A stretch of 64,000 bases of DNA from DATAEE01 sp036258175. GTDB lineage: Bacteria > Acidobacteriota > Vicinamibacteria > Vicinamibacterales > 2-12-FULL-66-21. The stretch's first letter is position 1. Each line of letters opens with the position of its first letter. A program made the translations under genes and the position numbers. Shown in pieces: positions 58,793 through 64,000 of this stretch. Under the pieces are notes generated by a model, which had not been told where the DNA came from, searched no databases, and saw only the letters and a list, made by a program, of their open reading frames with translations. The stretch spans positions 78,708 to 142,707 of the forward strand of contig DATAEE010000141.1 in assembly GCA_036258175.1 (NCBI GenBank), given 5' to 3'.

Positions 58793-60061
58793 ATGGACCT
58801 CTATCGCGAGTTCGAGTGGCGCGACATGATCTATCACGCCACCGACGGCCTTCAGGAGGCACTGACTGCGAGTTCGCTGACCGGCTACATCGGCTTCGAT
58901 CCGACCGCGTCCAGCCTTCATGTCGGGTCGCTCCTGACAGTGATGGGACTGGCGCGGCTACAGCGATTCGGTCACACCCCTTTGGCCATCGTCGGCGGCG
59001 GGACCGGTATGATCGGTGATCCAAGCGGCAAGTCGCAGGAGCGGCTGCTGCTATCGGCCGAGCAGGTCGAAGCCAACGTTGCCGGCATTCGCGGGCAGCT
59101 CGAGCGGTTTCTCGATTTCGACGCCGGCCCTCACGCAGCGCGAATCGTGAACAACGCCGAATGGCTTGGCACGATCGGCCTCCTCGATTTCCTGCGAGAC
59201 GCTGGCAAGCACTTCACCGTGAACTACCTGCTGCAGAAGGAGTCGGTCAGCCGCAGGTTGGACAGCGAAGAGGGCATCTCGTTCACGGAATTCAGCTACG
59301 TGTTGCTGCAGGCGTACGACTTCGTGCAGCTCTACGATCGCTTTGGTTGCACGCTGCAGCTCGGTGGAAGCGACCAGTGGGGCAACATCACGGCTGGCAT
59401 CGACCTGATCCGAAAGGTACGTGCGGCCAAGTCGCACGGTCTGGTCTGGCCTCTCATGCAGACCGCCTCGGGCACGAAGTTCGGCAAGACTGAGGCCGGC
59501 ACAGTCTGGCTCGATCCAGCCCGCACCTCGCCGTTCCGCTTCTATCAGTTCTGGCTGAACACCGACGACCGTGACGTCCTGCGCTACGTCAAGTTCTTCA
59601 CATTCAGAACACAGCAGGAGATCGACGCGATTGCGTCCTCGGTCGAGCGTGCGCCGGAGAAACGCGAGGCGCAGCGAACGCTCGCGCGCGACGTTACAAC
59701 TCTCGTGCACGGCGATGATCAGTCGGCTCGCGCCGAGCGCGCGTCGGCGATACTGTTCGGCGGTGACATCACGCACGCCAACGTCGACGACGCGCTGACT
59801 GTATTCGAAGATGCCCCGTCAACCGAGCTGCGCTGGCCGGACGAAGGGCTTACCGTGATTCAGGCGCTCGTGACGACCGGCCTCGCCCCCTCGAAAAGTG
59901 AGGCCATGCGTCTCATCAAGAGCGGCGGAGTGTACGTGAACAATCAGCGTGTCGCTGACGAAAGGGCCGCGCTCGACCGCAGCCAAGCCATCGGAGGAAA
60001 GCTGTTCGTGTTGCGCAAAGGCCAGCGTCAGAACCACCTCGTGAAGCTTCTGGAGGCATGA
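58793..60061 (+). CDS. tyrS: Tyrosyl-tRNA synthetase
   Basis: The 422-residue class-I enzyme has GFDPTASSLHVGSL with the HIGH-like HVGS, the tyrosine pocket region SYVLLQAYDF, GGSDQWGNITAGIDLI, the KMSKS-like loop KFGKTEAG, and a C-terminal S4 domain (SKSEAMRLIKSGGVYVNNQRV). The ATG at 58793 aligns with the usual N-terminus (MDLYREFEWRDMIY); a GTG 27 bases upstream has a better AGG site and remains possible. The stop overlaps the next gene as ATGA. Confidence 0.95.
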   Translation: MDLYREFEWRDMIYHATDGLQEALTASSLTGYIGFDPTASSLHVGSLLTVMGLARLQRFGHTPLAIVGGGTGMIGDPSGKSQERLLLSAEQVEANVAGIRGQLERFLDFDAGPHAARIVNNAEWLGTIGLLDFLRDAGKHFTVNYLLQKESVSRRLDSEEGISFTEFSYVLLQAYDFVQLYDRFGCTLQLGGSDQWGNITAGIDLIRKVRAAKSHGLVWPLMQTASGTKFGKTEAGTVWLDPARTSPFRFYQFWLNTDDRDVLRYVKFFTFRTQQEIDAIASSVERAPEKREAQRTLARDVTTLVHGDDQSARAERASAILFGGDITHANVDDALTVFEDAPSTELRWPDEGLTVIQALVTTGLAPSKSEAMRLIKSGGVYVNNQRVADERAALDRSQAIGGKLFVLRKGQRQNHLVKLLEA

Positions 60062-60705
60062 CCGTGAACCGTAGATCTGCTCTGGCAGCTGTGATCCTGG
60101 CGATTGCGCCGCTCTCCGTACAAACGCAGCAACGCCCGCCATCTCCCCAGCAGGATCCTGAAGGCTACGCGAAGTTTCTCGAAGGCGCCGAGCGCGTTTC
60201 CCGGATGCAGGTGCCGCGCGTCATCGAGACGCTCGGCGTGAAGCCGGGGATGAAGGTCGCCGATCTCGGATCAGGGTCCGGTTTGTTTACGCGGCCCATG
60301 GCAAAGGCTGCGGCGCCAGGCGGTGTGGTCTACGCCATCGACATCAACGACGCACTTCTGAAGATCGTCGATCGGTCGGCAAAGGAGCAGAGGATCGACA
60401 ACATCCGAACCGTGCTCGGAGCAGCCGACGATCCCAAGCTTCCCGAGGCGGTCGACCTGATCCTGATTTGCGACACCCTGCACCACGTCGAGAATCGGCC
60501 CCACTACCTCATAAACCTCGCGAAGTACCTCCGCCCCGGCGGCCGGGTCGCGATCATCGACTTCTCCAAGGACTGGCCGGTCGGCCACGAAGCGATGGCT
60601 TACCCGCTTGAGTCACTCGACGGGTGGATGCGGGACGCTGGATTCACCCGCGCGTCCGCGCATGATTTTCTCGACAACAGTTTCTTTGTGATTTGGCGCA
60701 GATAG
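60058..60705 (+). CDS. Class I SAM-dependent methyltransferase with signal-like N-terminus
   Basis: The 215-residue protein begins NRRSALAAVILAIAPLSVQT, a convincing export signal, followed by QQRPPSPQQDPE. The methyltransferase core is intact: VADLGSGSGLFTRPMAK (motif I), YAIDINDALL, LILICDTLHHVENR and LRPGGRVAIIDFSKDW. A SAM enzyme outside the cytoplasm would lack its cosubstrate, so either the signal is not cleaved or the protein is membrane-tethered. It is coupled to tyrS by ATGA. Its TAG stop is the end of a palindrome shared with the convergent permease gene. Confidence 0.83.
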   Translation: MTVNRRSALAAVILAIAPLSVQTQQRPPSPQQDPEGYAKFLEGAERVSRMQVPRVIETLGVKPGMKVADLGSGSGLFTRPMAKAAAPGGVVYAIDINDALLKIVDRSAKEQRIDNIRTVLGAADDPKLPEAVDLILICDTLHHVENRPHYLINLAKYLRPGGRVAIIDFSKDWPVGHEAMAYPLESLDGWMRDAGFTRASAHDFLDNSFFVIWRR

Positions 60706-60728
60706 GGGCGGTTCGCGAACCGACCCTA
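60703..60728. terminator. 26-bp palindrome carrying both stop codons (bidirectional)
   Basis: TAGGG, one base, CGGTTCGCGAACCG, one base, CCCTA: the sequence is an almost perfect palindrome (the two single bases do not pair). Its left TAG (60703-60705) is the stop of the methyltransferase and its right CTA (60726-60728) is the stop of the permease on the minus strand. There is no T-run, so it is either a 3'-end hairpin or a REP-like element. Confidence 0.75.
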
Positions 60729-63191
60729 CTCCGATCTCAGCGCCACCGACGGATCGACGCGCGCGGCGCGCCGCGCGGGCAGGAGGTTGGCAAGTGTCGC
60801 CGCTCCGAGCAGCGCCGCTACCGCGGTGAGCCAGGCGATCGGATCCGCAAGACTTACCCCATACAGCACCCCCGCGAGCGCGCGAGTTGCGGCAACCGCG
60901 AGCAACCCGCCGAGCAGGACTCCCACCGTCGCAACCGTCAGACCCTGACGCATGACGAGCGACAACACTGCACCGGGACGCGCGCCGAGCGCCATCCTGA
61001 TGCCGATCTCTCGTGTCCGCCGGGACACCGAGTAGGCGATCACACCGTAGAGACCAACCGCCGCGAGGAGGAGTGCCACCGCACCGACCGCGGATACGAC
61101 CCACATACCGACACGAACAGGCAACAGCGTCGCCGCAACCTGAGCGTCCATCGTCTGGCTGTCAATGATCGGAACGTTCGGCTCGAGTGCCGTCAGCTCG
61201 CGGCGGATGTCCTCGACGAGCCGGCGCGCATCCCCACCGGTCCGCGCCAGCACGACCTGAAACCGGTTCATCTGTTGCGATGCGGCGAAATGGACGTAAG
61301 GCTCCGGCGTTTCCCCTACGGTTCGAATGCGGTGATCCGCGGCGATGCCGACGATCTCGAACGCCGGGCCGTCCGCAGTTCGAAGACGGATACGCTCGCC
61401 CAACGCGCTGCGATCCTTCCAGAAGCGTTTGGCCATCGTCTCGTTGATGATGACGACTTTCTGCGAGGTGGGCGTGTCGCCCTGATTGAATCCGCGTCCC
61501 TGCAGGATCGGTACGCCGATCGTCTTGAAGTAATCGGCCGAGACGCGTGTGTTCTGGAGTGAAAAGCCGAGGTCGTTTGGCGACGCCTGTCCTGGAATAT
61601 GGAACTGGCCCACGTTGAAGTTAATCGAGAACGGCAACCGAGCAGCCAGCGCCGCTGCCTCGACCCCTGGAAGCGACGACACGCCTTCGACCGCGCGCCG
61701 CCAGAACTGTTCGCCGCGGACCTCATCGTAGCCCGCGAGATCCAGATCGGCGGAGACCACGGCGAGCCCCTCCGTTCGGAAACCAACGTCGGCGCCGCGC
61801 GCGGCGAGGACGCTGCGCGCGAGGAGGCCGGCAGTGACAAGCAGGACGGCCGTGGTCGCGATCTGACCGGCGACGAGTGCGTCACGCAGCGTCCACCGAC
61901 GGCCCGGCCGGGCTCCGCCCGCCGCGCCGCGCAGTGCATCCACGAGATTGGCGCGCGATGCACGAAACGCCGGAGCGATTCCGGCCGCCAGCCCGGCGAT
62001 CGTCGTCAAGAGCAGCGTAAAGCCCAGCACGCGTCCGTCCATCCGCAGATCGAGCACGATCGGAATGGGAATCGGCAGGTTCGGTGTGGCGATGAGGCGC
62101 GTGAGCCACGCTGAGGCGACGATCCCGGCTGCGGCCCCGCCGGCGGCGAGTACGAGGCTCTCTGTAATAAGCTGACGGATAAGCCGCCAGCGGGCGGCGC
62201 CAATGGCAAGACGGATCGCAATTTCCCGCTGTCTGGCGGCTGCGCGCGCGAGGAGCATGCTCGCGACGTTTGCGCATGCAATGAGTAGGACGAGTCCGAC
62301 CGCCACCATGAGGCCGACGCCGATGAAGAGGACGAGTTGATCACCGGCCGGGTGAATCCGTACGAGTGAAGAAGCTTTGAGGGTGGCTCGGCGATCTTTG
62401 TTCGTCTGCGGATAGGCGGTCATGAGTTGCTGCATGAGGACGTCGAGATTTGCCTGCGCCTGCGCGACAGTGACGCCCGGCTTCAGCCGCCCTTTCGCGA
62501 ACAGCCAGCGCTGACCTCGCCGATCGAGCCGGCTCGTACCGGTCGGTGACGGTACGACGTCCTGGATGCCGGCCGGCTCCACTTCGCTTGCTTCGCGGAC
62601 CGTGACCCACATGTCCGGCGACAGCATCGGCACCATTCCGGTAAAGCTTGGCGCGATGACGCCGACGATCGTGTAGGCCTGCCCCCGGAGGCGCAGCGCT
62701 CGTCCGACAACGTTCGGATCGCGTCCCAGCTCTCGACTCCAATAGCGATCGGAGATGACGAGTACTCTGTCCGCTCCCGGGCGCTCATCGTCGGGCGTCA
62801 GAATGCGGCCTCGCAAGGCGGCGACGCCAAAAAACTGGAAATAGTTGCCGGTGACGATCTCGCCGAGCGCGAGCCGCGTGCGATCGCTCGCGCTGACCGC
62901 GGCCAACATCGGACTGTACCCGGCGATGTCGGTAAAGACCACGTTCGCGCTCCGCACGTCCACCAGATCGGGATACGAGGACGTTATCCACGGATCACCG
63001 TCGCTGCCTGAGGTGTAGATGTTGACGAGCTCTTCAGGCGCACGCACCGGCAGCGGACGAAACAGCACTGCGTCCACGACGCTGAAGAGCGCGGTGTTGA
63101 AGCCGATACCGATCGCGAAAGAGGCGATTGCCGCGAGTGTGAACCCAGGGGCTCGGCGAAGCCAGCGCAGGGCGTAGCGGAGGTCGTGCAT
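60726..63191 (-). CDS. MacB/FtsX-like ABC permease of the acidobacterial duplicated-permease type
   Basis: The 821-residue protein has the layout of the ADOP family: an N-terminal segment DLRYALRWLRRAPGFTLAAI, TM1, a periplasmic MacB-like domain (~40-265), three TMs forming the first FtsX unit (~275-420), a second segment and periplasmic domain (~420-690), and a final three-TM FtsX unit ending RVDPSVALRSE. SRRTREIGIRMALGA is a family hallmark. No ATPase gene is adjacent. The family's substrates are not established. Its stop codon is part of the palindrome described at 60703-60728. Confidence 0.9.
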   Translation of the reverse strand: MHDLRYALRWLRRAPGFTLAAIASFAIGIGFNTALFSVVDAVLFRPLPVRAPEELVNIYTSGSDGDPWITSSYPDLVDVRSANVVFTDIAGYSPMLAAVSASDRTRLALGEIVTGNYFQFFGVAALRGRILTPDDERPGADRVLVISDRYWSRELGRDPNVVGRALRLRGQAYTIVGVIAPSFTGMVPMLSPDMWVTVREASEVEPAGIQDVVPSPTGTSRLDRRGQRWLFAKGRLKPGVTVAQAQANLDVLMQQLMTAYPQTNKDRRATLKASSLVRIHPAGDQLVLFIGVGLMVAVGLVLLIACANVASMLLARAAARQREIAIRLAIGAARWRLIRQLITESLVLAAGGAAAGIVASAWLTRLIATPNLPIPIPIVLDLRMDGRVLGFTLLLTTIAGLAAGIAPAFRASRANLVDALRGAAGGARPGRRWTLRDALVAGQIATTAVLLVTAGLLARSVLAARGADVGFRTEGLAVVSADLDLAGYDEVRGEQFWRRAVEGVSSLPGVEAAALAARLPFSINFNVGQFHIPGQASPNDLGFSLQNTRVSADYFKTIGVPILQGRGFNQGDTPTSQKVVIINETMAKRFWKDRSALGERIRLRTADGPAFEIVGIAADHRIRTVGETPEPYVHFAASQQMNRFQVVLARTGGDARRLVEDIRRELTALEPNVPIIDSQTMDAQVAATLLPVRVGMWVVSAVGAVALLLAAVGLYGVIAYSVSRRTREIGIRMALGARPGAVLSLVMRQGLTVATVGVLLGGLLAVAATRALAGVLYGVSLADPIAWLTAVAALLGAATLANLLPARRAARVDPSVALRSE

Positions 63192-63239
63192 AGAGGAGGA
63201 TACGACGAGTCAGCGCGGCGGTTCAGCTTACGGCTGCGG

Positions 63240-63267
63240 TTGACGTGGGCGGCAGGACCTCTATAAT
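63240..63267 (+). promoter_or_regulatory. rRNA operon promoter P1
   Basis: TTGACG (63240-63245), a 16-base spacer and a perfect TATAAT (63262-63267). Transcription would begin near 63274, giving a leader of about 350 bases before 16S. Confidence 0.85.
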
Positions 63268-63379
63268 GGTTGTTCGCTGCGCGTGACCCGGGAACCGGCG
63301 TCACCACCTCTTCCAGCCCAGGAAGTCCGAAACGTTCGAATTCGAGCGGCAATCGGCCTGAGAATGCGCACGGCAGGGC

Positions 63380-63408
63380 TTGACAGGCCTGGAAGAAATT
63401 TGTAATCT
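63380..63408 (+). promoter_or_regulatory. Possible rRNA operon promoter P2
   Basis: TTGACA (63380-63385) is followed by TGTAAT after 15 bases or TAATCT after 17 bases (63403-63408). Tandem promoters are usual for rRNA operons, but the -10 here is not decisive. Confidence 0.5.
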
Positions 63409-63598
63409 CGTAAGGTTCCCCTGACGACGGTAACGCCGCGTGAGGCGCAAGCGGTCGGGGAGCGCTCGGTTCTTTGAAAACTAGATAGAACGTGCAGTAC
63501 AGCAACTCCGTCGAGTAATCAGCGGATGGCTTAACGGCCATCCACAACTTGACCAAAAAACAACGCAAGAGCCAATCGGCCTTGTGTTCTTGAGTAGC

Positions 63599-63616
63599 GC
63601 AGGCCTTCAGGCCTGC
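63599..63616. repeat. Perfect REP-like palindrome in front of 16S
   Basis: GCAGGCCTTCAGGCCTGC: 7-base arms around TTCA, with the same CCTTCAGG core as the hairpins at 17780 and 25633. GAGTAGC precedes it, as at 17780. It ends about 10 bases before the predicted 5' end of 16S rRNA. Confidence 0.8.
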
Positions 63617-63626
63617 CTAACCTCTT

Positions 63627-64000
<374 letters not shown>

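Larger units (their letters stand above)
63268..63626 (+). other. rRNA operon leader region
   Basis: There is no gene in 63192-63626. Besides two promoters the region holds GTTCTTTGAAAAC (63469-63481), which resembles the boxA-type antitermination segment of rRNA leaders and is followed by AGAAC able to pair with its GTTCT. A further stem (ACGCAAG with CTTGTGT) lies around 63563-63588, possibly an RNase III processing stem. The 18-base palindrome at 63599 directly precedes 16S. Confidence 0.65.

Noticed and set aside
60726..63191. Pairing of the ADOP permease with the orphan MacB-type ATPase at 12989
   Set aside because: The families are compatible, but the genes are about 48 kb apart and nothing in the sequence links them.

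Overview
The window looks like a chromosomal segment of a GC-rich Acidobacteriota bacterium, probably class Vicinamibacteria (subdivision 6). The pointers are the start of a 16S rRNA gene at the right edge, a VWFA protein of the type expanded in acidobacteria, an 821-residue MacB/FtsX-like permease of the acidobacterial ADOP type, and many short GC-rich intergenic hairpins. The phylum call is an inference from these families and from remembered 16S sequence; no search was run. I saw no integrase, transposase, phage gene, CRISPR array or tRNA gene.

Layout. 1-10.9 kb: 5' part of polA (minus), a lipoprotein, a GNAT acetyltransferase, then a minus-strand envelope group (HTH-TonB, FxLYD protein, VWFA protein, ZIP transporter, BON protein), an SDR, a methyltransferase and myo-inositol-phosphate synthase. 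10.9-22.5 kb: acetyl-CoA synthetase, an ABC ATPase, a minus-strand unit coupling methylmalonyl-CoA mutase to two oligopeptide-ABC ATPases, and a minus-strand carbon unit (cyclase, glgC, eno, gpmI). 22.6-33.4 kb: secreted and outer-membrane proteins, a large PDZ-containing histidine kinase with an NtrC-type regulator, a Sel1 protein, a cytochrome c/copper-monooxygenase fusion and an ASCH-like protein. 33.4-42.5 kb: a minus-strand glycan locus with four GT4 glycosyltransferases, a coiled protein, a DUF362 protein and a UbiA-type phosphoribosyltransferase, preceded by STAS, zinc-ribbon and S21 genes. 42.8-57.2 kb: purine synthesis (purD, purE, then purB-S-Q-L-F-M-N) interleaved with mtaB, rlmN (opposite strand), an M16 peptidase and a HEAT protein. 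57.2-64 kb: an ICMT-like methyltransferase, a metallophosphoesterase, tyrS, a secreted methyltransferase, the ADOP permease, the rRNA leader and 16S.

How they work together. The purine genes give PurF, PurD, PurN, PurS/Q/L, PurM, PurE and PurB, which is most of the route to IMP; purC, purH and purK are not in the window. Many neighbours overlap as ATGA, GTGA or TGATG, indicating translationally coupled operons. The glycan locus looks like a self-contained pathway for a lipid-linked pentose donor and a surface polysaccharide or glycolipid.

The least ordinary signals lie outside the genes. (1) REP-like hairpins sit at gene 3' ends, and their terminal TAG is itself the stop codon of the adjoining gene in at least four cases. 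(2) A nested 70-bp version of that hairpin occurs twice, once translated in frame inside a gene. (3) A 66-bp element occurs twice in the purine operon with compensatory changes in its stem. (4) An 18-bp perfect AT-rich palindrome sits directly in front of the ICMT-like gene.
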